From contig DASURA010000369.1 of NCBI GenBank assembly GCA_036280295.1, positions 18,126 through 82,125 of the forward strand: a stretch of DNA of 64,000 nucleotides, read 5' to 3'. The translations under genes were made by a program, and so were the position numbers. The stretch is from AWTP1-13 sp036280295. GTDB taxonomy: Bacteria; Pseudomonadota; Alphaproteobacteria; Rhizobiales; Hyphomicrobiaceae. The notes under the pieces are model-generated. The model made no database searches and was not told where the DNA came from. It saw only the letters and a list, made by a program, of their open reading frames with translations. Shown here in pieces: positions 1 to 8,600 of the stretch; within the stretch, counting starts at the first letter, position 1; each line of letters starts with the position of its first letter.

Positions 1-1197
1 GAAGTCGGACCAGGCATCGCCGGGGACCAGGCTCTTCGTCTTCCACACCACGTCGAACTGCCCATCGGCGCGCACCTCGCCGATCAGCACCGGCTTGGTG
101 ATGTGGTGGTTGGGCAGCATCTCCGACGTGCCGCCGGTGAGGTTGGGCGCCTTGATGCCGGGCAGCGCATCGATCACCTTGTCGGGGTCGGTGGTGCCGG
201 CCTTCTCCACCGCCTTCACCCACATGTTGAAGCCGATGTAGTGGGCTTCCATAGGATCGTTGGTGGTGCGCTTCGGGTTCTTGGTGAAGGCGTGCCACTG
301 CTTGATGAAGGTGGCGTTGACCGGCGCCTTCACCGACTGGAAGTAGTTCCAGGCCGCGAGATGGCCGACCAGCGGCTTTGTGTCGAGACCGGCAAGCTCC
401 TCCTCGCCGACCGAGAACGCCACCACCGGGATGTCGGTGGCCTTGATGCCCTGGTTGCCGAGCTCCTTGTAGAAGGGAACGTTGGCGTCGCCGTTGATGG
501 TGGAGACCACGGCGGTCTTCTTTCCGGCCGAACCGAACTTCTTGATGTCGGACACGATCGTCTGCCAGTCGGAATGCCCGAACGGCGTGTAGTTGATCAG
601 GATGTCGTCTTCCTTGACGCCCTTCGCCTTCAGGTACGCCTCGAGGATCTTGTTGGTGGTGCGCGGATAGACGTAGTCAGTGCCCGCCAGCACCCAGCGC
701 TTCACCGAGCCGCCGTCCTTGCTCATCAGGTAGTCGACAGCAGGGATCGCCTGCTGGTTCGGAGCGGCACCGGTATAGAACACGTTGCGCTCGCTCTCCT
801 CGCCCTCGTACTGCACCGGATAGAACAGGACCGAGTTCAGCTCCTTGAAAACCGGGAGCACGGACTTGCGCGACACCGAGGTCCAGCAGCCGAACACGGC
901 CGCGACCTTGTTCTTGGTGATGAGCTCGCGCGCCTTCTCGGCAAACAGCGGCCAGTTCGAGGCTGGATCGACAACAACCGGCTCCAGCTTCTTGCCGAGC
1001 AGGCCGCCCTTCTTGTTCTGATCCTCGATCAGCATCAGCATCACGTCCTTGAGCGTGGTCTCGCTGATGGCCATCGTTCCCGAGAGGGAATGCAAAATAC
1101 CGACCTTGATGGTCTCCTGCGCCCGGGCTTGTCCGCCAAGCGGCGCCACGGCCAGCACGAGCGCGGCCGCCGCAATCCTGAGGAAGTTGCGAGTCAT
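1..1197 (-). CDS. urtA: Urea ABC transporter substrate-binding protein (3' end cut by window edge)
   Basis: Periplasmic binding protein of the UrtABCDE urea/short-amide importer. The frame is open from ATG at 1197 to the window edge: 399 codons, with the C-terminal tail missing (family length about 410-430). Residues 1-26 are a signal peptide ending in QARAQ. The mature part starts IKVGILHSLSGTMAISE and carries the UrtA-typical stretches FGCWTSVSRKSVLPVF, YPVQYEGEESERNVFY and FGHSDWQTIVSDIKKF, which separate UrtA from LivK and AmiC. A purine-rich AAAGGTGG lies about 10 nt before the ATG. A sigma-54 promoter lies 66 nt upstream, fitting the known nitrogen control of urt operons. The urtBCDE genes would lie to the left, outside the window. 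Identification is by family motifs; urea as substrate is inferred. Confidence 0.9.
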   Translation of the reverse strand, partial: MTRNFLRIAAAALVLAVAPLGGQARAQETIKVGILHSLSGTMAISETTLKDVMLMLIEDQNKKGGLLGKKLEPVVVDPASNWPLFAEKARELITKNKVAAVFGCWTSVSRKSVLPVFKELNSVLFYPVQYEGEESERNVFYTGAAPNQQAIPAVDYLMSKDGGSVKRWVLAGTDYVYPRTTNKILEAYLKAKGVKEDDILINYTPFGHSDWQTIVSDIKKFGSAGKKTAVVSTINGDANVPFYKELGNQGIKATDIPVVAFSVGEEELAGLDTKPLVGHLAAWNYFQSVKAPVNATFIKQWHAFTKNPKRTTNDPMEAHYIGFNMWVKAVEKAGTTDPDKVIDALPGIKAPNLTGGTSEMLPNHHITKPVLIGEVRADGQFDVVWKTKSLVPGDAWSDF

Positions 1198-1262
1198 GAG
1201 AGTGACACCACCTTTTGATGCGAAAGCAAATTGCGGGTGCACCAGGCCCCCGGCAGTGCAAG

Positions 1263-1278
1263 AGCAATCGACGTGCCA
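1263..1278 (-). promoter_or_regulatory. Sigma-54 (RpoN) -24/-12 promoter of urtA
   Basis: Read on the minus strand this is TGGCACG-TCGA-TTGCT, which matches the -24/-12 consensus TGGCACG-N4-TTGCW at every defined position. The GC of the -12 box lies about 67 nt upstream of the urtA ATG, leaving a normal leader of roughly 50-55 nt. RpoN control of urea transport through NtrC is established in many proteobacteria. I could not find a convincing NtrC enhancer palindrome upstream. Confidence 0.8.
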
Positions 1279-1582
1279 TGCGGAAAGCACGCGAATAACG
1301 CGCTGATAACAAAGGCAAATTATCTGCAGCTCACGACATGCCACCTGGCAACGATGCGAACCTGGCGCCTAAATTTTGGGCGATTGACCGCGCTTGCAGC
1401 GTGGGGCGCTCACAAAGTTTGGGCATATGGCGCGCACCTGGGCGCCGGCAACTTGGCAGTTGACCAAGGTTCCGGCACCGGCTCATGTGCGTATCGGGAA
1501 AACGCGCAAACGCCCTTTTGAAGGGTGCACGAGGAGCGGGCAGCCTGGCCGCTCCAACGATAGCGATGAGCGTTCCCGAGGG

Positions 1583-3973
1583 ATGGAGGGAATGCTGAAG
1601 GTTTCGCATTTGTCGGTCAGCTACGGCAAGCATCTGGCGATCGACGACGTGTCTTTGCAGGTCGGACGCGGCGAGATCGTTGTCATGCTTGGCGCCAACG
1701 GTGCCGGCAAATCGTCGTGCCTCAAGGCGCTGGGGGGCCTTGTTCCGCACCTCGCCGGGGCGCGCATCGCCTTGGGCGACACCGATCTCACAGCGCTGCC
1801 GCCGCACATGCTGGTCGACGCCGGCTTGGCCCTGGTGCCTGAGGACCGAGGCATCTTCCCCGAGCTGTCGGTGCGCGACAACCTTGAGCTCGGCGCCTTC
1901 CCAGCCAGGGCCCGCCCCCGCGCCGGGGAGAATCTGAAGCGCGTCGTGGCGCTGTTTCCGCGCCTCGCCGAGCGCATGAGCCAGGCTGCAAACACGATGA
2001 GCGGCGGCGAGCGCCAGATGGTGGCCGTCGGCCGCGCGCTGATGTCCGACCCGGATGTGCTGCTGCTCGACGAGCCGTCGCTTGGCCTGTCGCCGCTGAT
2101 CTGCAGCGAGCTGTTCCAGGCGCTGGCCAGGATCAAGGCACTGGGCGTGGGCGTGCTGCTCGTTGAGCAGAATGCCCGCCAAGCCCTGGCGATCGCCGAC
2201 CGCGGCTACCTGTTGGAGAACGGCCGCATCGTCGGCGAGGGCTCATCTGAGGGCTTGCGCAACGACCCGGCTGTGCGGCGCGCCTATCTGGGCGGCACGG
2301 CGGAAAGCGGCAAGGGCCGGCGGCCCGGGCAAATTGCCAGCGCGGAGCCCATGCGCGACGGCGATGCGCTGCCACAAGCTGCTTGCGGGCATCTGCCGGT
2401 GAACGGCAGCCCGGTCTTGCGGCGAGCCGTGACAAGACAGATGGCGGCAGAGGCGCAAGCGACTGGAACGGCGGTTGCGGCTGGACCGCAGCCGAACAAC
2501 AAGTCCCTGGGGAGCAAAACGATGATTGCAGTCGACCTGTTGATCAACAACGCCGACGAGAGCGCCGCCGGCAGCGCCACCTTCGATCGTCTTGACCCGA
2601 TGACCGGCAGTACCGCCACCCGCGCCGCCGCCGCCAGCGCGGCCGACGCCAGCCGCGCCGCTGACGCTGCCGCGGCCGCGTTCCCGGCATGGTCGGAGAT
2701 GGCACCAGCCGCGCGCCGCGCCCTGCTTAACAAGGCTGCCGATCTGATCGGCGCCGCCGGCGGCAGGTTCGCCGCCGTCATGGCCGGCGAGACCGGTTCT
2801 ACCGCCATGTGGGCCGGCTTCAATTGCATGCTGGCCGCCGGCATGGTGCGCGAGGCGGCGGCCATGACCACGCAGATCGCCGGAGAGATCATCCCCTCGG
2901 ACGTGCCCGGCAGCCTGGCCATGGGCTACCGCCAGCCGGTGGGCGTGGTGGCCGGCATCGCGCCGTGGAACGCGCCGGTAATCCTCGGCGTACGGGCCAT
3001 CGCCATGCCGCTGGCGTGCGGCAACACGGTGGTGCTGAAAGCCTCGGAGATGTGCCCCGGCACGCACCGGCTGATCGGCGCGCTGTTCCGCGAGGCCGGC
3101 TTCCCGCCCGGCGTCGTCAACGTCGTCACCAACGCGCCCAAGGACGCCGGCGAGGTGGTGGACGCGCTGATCGCCCATCCGGCGGTGCGGCGCGTCAACT
3201 TCACCGGCTCCTCGCGCGTCGGCAAGATCATCGCCAGGAAGTGTGCGGAATACCTGAAGCCCGTGCTCCTGGAGCTGGGCGGCAAGTCTCCCCTGGTTGT
3301 GCTCGATGACGCCGACCTCGACGAGGCGGTGAACGCCGCCGCGTTCGGCGCCTTCGCCAACTCGGGCCAGATCTGCATGTCGACCGAGCGCATCGTCGTC
3401 GACGAGGCAGTGGCCGACGCGTTCGTGGCCAAGCTTGCCGCCAAGGCCAAGTCGCTGTCGGTCGGCGACCCGCGCGAAGGCAAGGCGATCCTGGGCTCCG
3501 TGGTGGACCACGGCGCCGCCGAGCGCGTCACCGCACTGGTGCTCGACGCCGTCGCCAAGGGCGCCAGGCTGGTGGCCGGGGGCGAGATCAAGGGCACGCT
3601 CATCGGCGCCCACGTGCTCGACCACGTCACCCCGGCCATGCGCATCTACGAGGAGGAATCGTTCGGGCCGGTGACCACGGTAGTACGGGCCAGGGGCGTC
3701 GACGATGCGGTGCGCATCGCCAACGACACGCCCTACGGTCTCTCCTCGGCGGTGTTCGGCCGCGATATCACCCGCGCGTTCGCGGTGGCGCGTCGGCTGG
3801 AAACCGGCATCTGCCACATCAACGGCCCGACCGTGCACGACGAGGCGCAGATGCCCTTCGGCGGCGTGAAGGACTCAGGCTACGGCCGCTTCGGCGGCAA
3901 GGCGGCCATCAACGAGTTCACCGAGCTCCGGTGGATCACCATCCAGTCGGGGCACCGGCATTATCCGTTTTAA
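1583..3973 (+). CDS. LivF-type ABC ATPase continuous with an aldehyde dehydrogenase (fusion ORF)
   Basis: One uninterrupted frame of 796 codons holds two complete proteins. Residues 1-240 are a LivF-like ATPase: Walker A GANGAGKSS, signature MSGGERQMVAVGRAL, Walker B VLLLDEPSLGLSP, and the LLVEQN switch typical of LivF. Residues 240-313 are a low-complexity linker without homology I recognise. Residues 314-796 are an aldehyde dehydrogenase (next entry). No livG, livH, livM or livK lies nearby, so the ATPase is an orphan. ATG 1583 is chosen because homology starts at once after it; the frame is open further up to 1394. The fusion may be real, or a lost stop in what used to be intergenic DNA, since a good ribosome site precedes the second module. 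Confidence 0.7.
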   Translation: MEGMLKVSHLSVSYGKHLAIDDVSLQVGRGEIVVMLGANGAGKSSCLKALGGLVPHLAGARIALGDTDLTALPPHMLVDAGLALVPEDRGIFPELSVRDNLELGAFPARARPRAGENLKRVVALFPRLAERMSQAANTMSGGERQMVAVGRALMSDPDVLLLDEPSLGLSPLICSELFQALARIKALGVGVLLVEQNARQALAIADRGYLLENGRIVGEGSSEGLRNDPAVRRAYLGGTAESGKGRRPGQIASAEPMRDGDALPQAACGHLPVNGSPVLRRAVTRQMAAEAQATGTAVAAGPQPNNKSLGSKTMIAVDLLINNADESAAGSATFDRLDPMTGSTATRAAAASAADASRAADAAAAAFPAWSEMAPAARRALLNKAADLIGAAGGRFAAVMAGETGSTAMWAGFNCMLAAGMVREAAAMTTQIAGEIIPSDVPGSLAMGYRQPVGVVAGIAPWNAPVILGVRAIAMPLACGNTVVLKASEMCPGTHRLIGALFREAGFPPGVVNVVTNAPKDAGEVVDALIAHPAVRRVNFTGSSRVGKIIARKCAEYLKPVLLELGGKSPLVVLDDADLDEAVNAAAFGAFANSGQICMSTERIVVDEAVADAFVAKLAAKAKSLSVGDPREGKAILGSVVDHGAAERVTALVLDAVAKGARLVAGGEIKGTLIGAHVLDHVTPAMRIYEEESFGPVTTVVRARGVDDAVRIANDTPYGLSSAVFGRDITRAFAVARRLETGICHINGPTVHDEAQMPFGGVKDSGYGRFGGKAAINEFTELRWITIQSGHRHYPF
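2522..3973 (+). CDS. Salicylaldehyde/vanillin dehydrogenase-like aldehyde dehydrogenase (module with its own start)
   Basis: NAD(P)-dependent aldehyde dehydrogenase, 483 residues from this ATG, which is the usual family length. GGGGAG stands 7 nt before the ATG, so it can be translated alone although the frame is also open from the ATPase upstream. Catalytic residues are all present: Asn150 in IAPWNAPVI, Glu251 in LELGGKSPL, and the nucleophile Cys285 in SGQICMSTER. The 34-residue Glu-Cys spacing is canonical. The closest groups by motif are NahF/DoxF salicylaldehyde and vanillin dehydrogenases (SEMCPGTH, NAPKDA, VNFTGSSRVG). It would oxidise an aromatic or similar aldehyde to its acid; the true substrate is unknown. 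Confidence 0.85.
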   Translation: MIAVDLLINNADESAAGSATFDRLDPMTGSTATRAAAASAADASRAADAAAAAFPAWSEMAPAARRALLNKAADLIGAAGGRFAAVMAGETGSTAMWAGFNCMLAAGMVREAAAMTTQIAGEIIPSDVPGSLAMGYRQPVGVVAGIAPWNAPVILGVRAIAMPLACGNTVVLKASEMCPGTHRLIGALFREAGFPPGVVNVVTNAPKDAGEVVDALIAHPAVRRVNFTGSSRVGKIIARKCAEYLKPVLLELGGKSPLVVLDDADLDEAVNAAAFGAFANSGQICMSTERIVVDEAVADAFVAKLAAKAKSLSVGDPREGKAILGSVVDHGAAERVTALVLDAVAKGARLVAGGEIKGTLIGAHVLDHVTPAMRIYEEESFGPVTTVVRARGVDDAVRIANDTPYGLSSAVFGRDITRAFAVARRLETGICHINGPTVHDEAQMPFGGVKDSGYGRFGGKAAINEFTELRWITIQSGHRHYPF

Positions 3974-4247
3974 TCGAAACGCGCGGCCGGGACCCAGGGC
4001 AGTCCGGGGGGAGCGGGGCAAAGCCCGTGGGTCCGGAGCAGCGGCGGGTTCACCGCGCTCCCGGAAGACAGGTGCGTGTCTGTCATCCGCGGCCAGTCGC
4101 GTTGCTATGAAGATGGGATGAAGCGCGAGCGTTGGAAGGGGTGCTCGCGCAGGCGTGACCGGCGTTGATCGACATGAACAGCCTGTTATTTCAGCCAGAT
4201 AAGAACACCGCTCGGCGACAGCGACCGTGCGCACCATGCTGAGCGCC

Positions 4248-4504
4248 ATGAGCATCACCCTGTCACCCGAGTAGCAGCAGGAGCTGGAGCCGCTGTTGCC
4301 ACCGGACGGTTCCCGTCGGTCGAGGAGGCGGTCCGCTTTTCTGTCGGGCAGCTCTTGCTGGAGGAGGAGGAGGCGAAGCTCGGTGACCTCTCGTGAGTCA
4401 AGCCGTACCTCGACGAGGCACGCGCAGAGATTGCGCGCGAGGAGACGATTTCACTGGAGGCGTTCAACGCGCACGTTGAAGAGCACGTGTCGAAGCTGCG
4501 CTAA
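4248..4504 (+). pseudogene. Decayed ParD-type antitoxin gene
   Basis: ATG 4248 opens MSITLSPE and then hits a TAG at 4272. The reading continues in a frame shifted by two from about 4295 with VATGRFPSVEEAVRFSVGQ, an in-frame TGA at 4394, then KPYLDEARAEIAREETIS and LEAFNAHVEEHVSKLR before TAA 4502-4504. The SVEEAV box after a short RF-type start is the hallmark of ParD ribbon-helix-helix antitoxins. Two stops and a frameshift mean it is dead. No intact ParE toxin follows; the next short frame (ATG 4508, ending ARRNIAAKMIAHGRKPQAV) I cannot assign. Bases 3974-4247 hold no gene I can support. Confidence 0.65.
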
Positions 4505-4594
4505 TGCATGGAGCCCTTCGCGTTCTTGACCGCCCGCCGTAACATCGCGGCCAAGATGATCGCGCACGGCCGCAAGCCGCAGGCCGTCTGACCC

Positions 4595-6316
4595 TCAATG
4601 GATCTCCGGCTCCGGCACGGGGGCGCCGTGCTCCAGGAAGTCGAAGTCGCACCCCGAATCGGCCTGGCCGATGTGCTCCTGGAACATGCGGCCGTAGCCG
4701 CGCTCATAGCGCGGGGCGGGCGCCACCCACGTCGCCCGGCGGCGCGCCAGCTCCTCATCCGACACATGGAGGTGAAGGCGGCGCTGCGCCACGTCCACCT
4801 CGATCACGTCGCCTGTCTGTACAAGTGCCAGCGGGCCGCCGACGAAACTCTCCGGCGCCACGTGCAGGATGCAGGCGCCGTAGCTGGTGCCCGACATGCG
4901 TGCGTCCGAGAGGCGCAGCATGTCGCGCACGCCGGCGCGCACCAGCTTGCGCGGGATCGGCAGCATGCCCCATTCCGGCATGCCCGGCCCGCCCTTCGGC
5001 CCGGAATTCTGCAGCACCAGCACGTCGTCGGCCGTCACCTCGAGGTCGTCGCGATCGATCTCCGCGGCCATGTGGTTGTAGTCGCGGAACACCACGGCAC
5101 GGCCGCGGTGCTGGCACAGCCGGGGCTCCGCGGCCGATGGCTTCATGACGGCACCGCCGGGCGCCAGGTTGCCGCGCAGCACCGCCGTGCCGCCCTCGGC
5201 GTAGATCGGCTTGTCGAGTGGGCGGATGACATCAGGGTGGAACACCTCGGCGTGGGCGATGTTTTCGCTGAGTGTCCGGCCGTTCACGGCCACCGCCCGG
5301 CCATCCAGCCGGTCCGCCAGCACCTTCATCAGCGCCAGAATGCCGCCGGCATAGAAGAAGTCCTCCATCAGGTGGGCCCCGGACGGCCGCACATTGGCGA
5401 TCACCGGCACCTTGCGCGAGATGCGGTCGAAGTCGTCAAGGGAAAGGGCGATGCCGGCCCGGCGCGCCATGGCAATCACATGGATCATGGCATTGGTGGA
5501 CCCGCCCATGGCCATGTGCACGGCAATGGCATTCTCGAACGCCGCCGGAGTCAGAATGTCGGCCGGCTTGACGTCCTCCCACACCATCTCGACGATCCGC
5601 CGCCCGGCTTGGCCGCACATGCGCGGATGACCGGCATCGGCAGCGGGGATTGACGAAGCGCCGGGCAGCGCCAGTCCCAGCACCTCGGCAATCGCCATCA
5701 TGGTGGCGGCGGTGCCCATCGTCATGCAGGTGCCGAACGAGCGTGCCACGCCGCCCTCGATCGCCGCCCAGTCCTCCTCCGAGATATTGCCCGCACGCTT
5801 CTCGTCCCAGTACTTCCAGGCGTCAGAGCCGGAGCCGAGCGTCTGGCCGCGCCAGTTGCCGCGCAGCTGCGGGCCGGCCGGGACGTAGATCGCCGGCAGC
5901 CCCATGGAGATGGCACCCATGATGAGGCCGGGCGTGGTCTTGTCGCATCCGCCGAGCAGCACCGCGCCGTCGATCGGGTGCGAGCGCAGCAACTCCTCCG
6001 TCTCCATCGCCAGGAAGTTTCGATAGAGCATCGTGGAGGGCTTCACGAACGGCTCCGCCAGGGAGATCGCCGGCAGCTCCATGGGCAGCCCGCCCGCCTG
6101 AAGCACGCCGCGCTTAACGTCCTCGGCGCGGTCGCGCAGGTGGGCGTGGCAAGCGTTGATGTCGCTCCAGGTATTGACGATGCCGATCACCGGCTTGCCC
6201 TGCCAGTCCTCGGCGTCGTAGCCCATCTGGCGCAGGCGGGCGCGATGGCCGAAGGCGCGCAGATCCTGCACGCCGAGCCAGCGATGGGAGCGCAGCTCCT
6301 CGGGGCGTTTACGCAT
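4595..6316 (-). CDS. IlvD/Edd-family dehydratase (aldonate dehydratase-like)
   Basis: Iron-sulfur dehydratase of 573 residues, the size of sugar-acid dehydratases (L-arabinonate and D-xylonate type). The three cluster cysteines sit where the family has them: Cys56 in DINACHAH, Cys124 in GGCDKTTPG and Cys197 in GTCMTMGTA. SDARMSGTSYGACILH near the C-terminus is the substrate and cofactor loop. ATG 6316 is chosen because it starts the conserved RKRPEELRSHRWL block and overlaps the upstream permease stop by 8 bp, implying translational coupling. With the TRAP transporter upstream and the mandelate-racemase-family enzyme across the divide, it likely dehydrates an imported sugar or hydroxy acid to a 2-keto-3-deoxy acid. 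The substrate is inferred, not shown. Confidence 0.85.
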   Translation of the reverse strand: MRKRPEELRSHRWLGVQDLRAFGHRARLRQMGYDAEDWQGKPVIGIVNTWSDINACHAHLRDRAEDVKRGVLQAGGLPMELPAISLAEPFVKPSTMLYRNFLAMETEELLRSHPIDGAVLLGGCDKTTPGLIMGAISMGLPAIYVPAGPQLRGNWRGQTLGSGSDAWKYWDEKRAGNISEEDWAAIEGGVARSFGTCMTMGTAATMMAIAEVLGLALPGASSIPAADAGHPRMCGQAGRRIVEMVWEDVKPADILTPAAFENAIAVHMAMGGSTNAMIHVIAMARRAGIALSLDDFDRISRKVPVIANVRPSGAHLMEDFFYAGGILALMKVLADRLDGRAVAVNGRTLSENIAHAEVFHPDVIRPLDKPIYAEGGTAVLRGNLAPGGAVMKPSAAEPRLCQHRGRAVVFRDYNHMAAEIDRDDLEVTADDVLVLQNSGPKGGPGMPEWGMLPIPRKLVRAGVRDMLRLSDARMSGTSYGACILHVAPESFVGGPLALVQTGDVIEVDVAQRRLHLHVSDEELARRRATWVAPAPRYERGYGRMFQEHIGQADSGCDFDFLEHGAPVPEPEIH

Positions 6317-8465
6317 GGGGCCTTTGCGGCTTTCCTGCGGCCGCAGCGCCGACCGAAGCCGGGACCGGGGCGGGACCGGCACGAACAAGGAGCTCGAAAA
6401 CGATCACCGCCGCCATGATCGCGAGGCCGGCCAGATCGGCCCACAAGGTCGGGACGACCAGCAGAATGGCGCCGAGAATGGCAACGCCGCGCTCCCACAT
6501 CGGCATCCATCTGAGAAAATAGCCGTGCAGGCCTCCAGCCAGCAGCGCGATGCCGACGCAGGAGAGCACCAGACGCCAGACGATATGCGGCCAGTCGCCG
6601 ATCATCAGCAGCGACGGGTCGTACACGAACATGAACGGCACGACGAACCCGGCCGCCCCCACCTTCACGGCGGCCAAGCCGGCCTTCCACAAGTCCGCCT
6701 TGGCCAGCCCGGCCGCGGCGAACACGGCAAGCGCCACCGGCGGCGTGATGGACGAGAGGATCGCGAAGTAGAACGCGAACATGTGCGCGGCGGGGATGAT
6801 GACGCCCAGCTTGATGAGCGCCGGCACCAGCAGCGAGACCATGATGATGTAGGCGGGCGTGGTCGGCATGCCCATGCCGAGGACAATGCCGGCCATCATC
6901 GTGAGCACCAGGGCCAGCAGCAGCACGTTCTGCGAGATGTCGACCACCCATTGCGTGAAGGTGATGCCAAGACCGGTCAGGATGACGATGCCGATGATGA
7001 TACCGGCGGCGGCGCAGGCAAGTGCCACGGGCAGAGTGTTGCGGGCGCCATCGATCATCGCGTCGACAATCGGCCGCCCTTCGATCTTGAGGTAGATCGT
7101 CTTGCCCTGCACCGCCCACAGCCAGAGCCCGATGATTGCCGCGAAGATGGCCGCCTCGATGAGCGGGTGCAGCCCGAAAATCGCCGGGATCAGCGCCGGG
7201 AATCCGTGCCACACCACCGGCAGGGCCGTCAGCACTGGCAGGATGAGCGTAACGGCCGGTCCGAACCAGGCGGCAGGGAAGCACATCAGCGTTCCCGTCA
7301 GCGCCGCCAGCGGCGCGCTGTAGCCCGAGTACATGACGAACAGGATCGAGCAGACGGGGATGAACAGATGCCCGCGTGCCGCGAGCACGTCGCGCAGCAC
7401 CGGCAGCTCGTTGCGCGGTACGCCCAGCAGCCCCTGGCGCTTGGCCTCGAAGTGCACCGCGGCGAAGCAGGCGACGTAGTACAGCACCGCCGGGATGGCA
7501 GCCCAGATCACCACCTGGGCGTAGCTCACGCCCTGGAACTCGGCCATCACGAACGCCGCGGCGCCCATGATCGGCGGCATGATCTGGCCGCCGGTGGAGG
7601 CCGTCGCCTCCACTGCGGCCGCGAAGTGCGCCTTGAAGCCGGTGCGCTTCATCAGGGGAATCGAGATCGGCCCGTCCACCATCACGTTGGCGACGGCGGA
7701 GCCGGAGATGGTGCCGAACAGCGACGAGGATACCACCGAGACCTTACCGGGGCCGCCGGCGGTGTGGCCGGTGATGCCCATGGCAAAGTCCATGAACAGC
7801 TGGCCGGTGCCAGTGCGCTCCATGAAGGCGCCGAACAGCACGAAGATCATCACGTAGGATGCCGACACCGCCAGCGGCTGGCCGAAGATGCCCTCGGTCG
7901 ACAGGTAGAGCTGATCGACAAGGCTCAACGGCTCGACCTGCGTGAATCCGAAGGCGTAAATGACGAATACCAGGCAGGTGATCGGCAGGGCTGGCCCGAG
8001 CACGCGGCGCGTGCCTTCAAGGACGAGCAGGATCAGGACCACGCTGCAGGCGATGTCCGACCACGCCATTTCATCGATGTAGATGATGCGGTTTATGATG
8101 TAGTCGTAGTTCCAGAAGATGTAGCCGATGCACACCACGCTCGCGACGACCAGCAGCAGGTCGAGCCACGATGGCGTCCGGTACCTGCTTTCCACCTCGG
8201 CCCGCGCGTCCGGCTTCAGCATCGCAAGGTCGTCGTCGGTCGGCGACTTCAGGCGGAAGTAGAGAAAGGTGAGGACCAGCGCGAAGCCCAGGTGAAGGGC
8301 GCGGAACAGGTAGTCGGTGAGCGGCCCACGGAACACCTCGCGCAGGGACGGCGAGATGAAGTCGAGCGGCGGTACGGTGACGTAGAGGTGGTAGAGCGCC
8401 ATGGCCAGGGCGACAGCCGCCGCGACATGGCGCAGCCAATCGCGCTTGGTAGTATTGCTCGTCAT
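6309..8465 (-). CDS. TRAP transporter permease, fused 4TM/12TM (TAXI type)
   Basis: Inner-membrane permease of 718 residues in which the small (DctQ-like, 4 TM) and large (DctM-like, 12 TM) subunits are one chain, as is usual for TAXI-TRAP systems. The N-terminal helices (VAAAVALAMALYHLYV) are followed by the DctM region with GAFMERTGTGQLFMDFA, PGKVSVVSSSLFGTISGSA, GGQIMPPIMGAAAFV and GMGMPTTPAYIIMVSLL. It works with the TAXI binding protein encoded just upstream at 8601-9551 and drives Na+- or H+-coupled uptake. It lies 135 bp downstream of that gene and overlaps the dehydratase gene. The ligand is probably an organic or sugar acid. Confidence 0.9.
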   Translation of the reverse strand: MTSNTTKRDWLRHVAAAVALAMALYHLYVTVPPLDFISPSLREVFRGPLTDYLFRALHLGFALVLTFLYFRLKSPTDDDLAMLKPDARAEVESRYRTPSWLDLLLVVASVVCIGYIFWNYDYIINRIIYIDEMAWSDIACSVVLILLVLEGTRRVLGPALPITCLVFVIYAFGFTQVEPLSLVDQLYLSTEGIFGQPLAVSASYVMIFVLFGAFMERTGTGQLFMDFAMGITGHTAGGPGKVSVVSSSLFGTISGSAVANVMVDGPISIPLMKRTGFKAHFAAAVEATASTGGQIMPPIMGAAAFVMAEFQGVSYAQVVIWAAIPAVLYYVACFAAVHFEAKRQGLLGVPRNELPVLRDVLAARGHLFIPVCSILFVMYSGYSAPLAALTGTLMCFPAAWFGPAVTLILPVLTALPVVWHGFPALIPAIFGLHPLIEAAIFAAIIGLWLWAVQGKTIYLKIEGRPIVDAMIDGARNTLPVALACAAAGIIIGIVILTGLGITFTQWVVDISQNVLLLALVLTMMAGIVLGMGMPTTPAYIIMVSLLVPALIKLGVIIPAAHMFAFYFAILSSITPPVALAVFAAAGLAKADLWKAGLAAVKVGAAGFVVPFMFVYDPSLLMIGDWPHIVWRLVLSCVGIALLAGGLHGYFLRWMPMWERGVAILGAILLVVPTLWADLAGLAIMAAVIVFELLVRAGPAPVPASVGAAAAGKPQRPHA

Positions 8466-8501
8466 GAGATGCTTTTCCTGCCCTAGGCACTCGGTTCTTG
8501 G

Positions 8502-8527
8502 GGTGTCAGACCACTGGGTCTGACACC
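8502..8527. repeat. Perfect 11-bp stem-loop between TRAP genes
   Basis: GGTGTCAGACC, a 4-nt loop ACTG, then GGTCTGACACC: an 11-bp perfect hairpin in the 135-bp gap between the binding protein gene and the permease gene. There is no T-run, so it is more likely an RNA-stabilising or attenuating structure (binding proteins are normally made in excess of permease) or an intergenic repeat than a terminator. A related hairpin built on CAGACC/GGTCT lies at 16624-16645. Confidence 0.75.
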
Positions 8528-8600
8528 AATTTCCTAGGACCTGCGTAGATCCAGGATGTCAGACTCGGAAGGGCCTGACGTCCGCGTCGCTTCGAGCGAC

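Noticed and set aside
6315..8486. Open frame of over 700 codons antisense to the TRAP permease
   Set aside because: Asp/His/Arg/Gln repeats without family motifs; antisense shadow.
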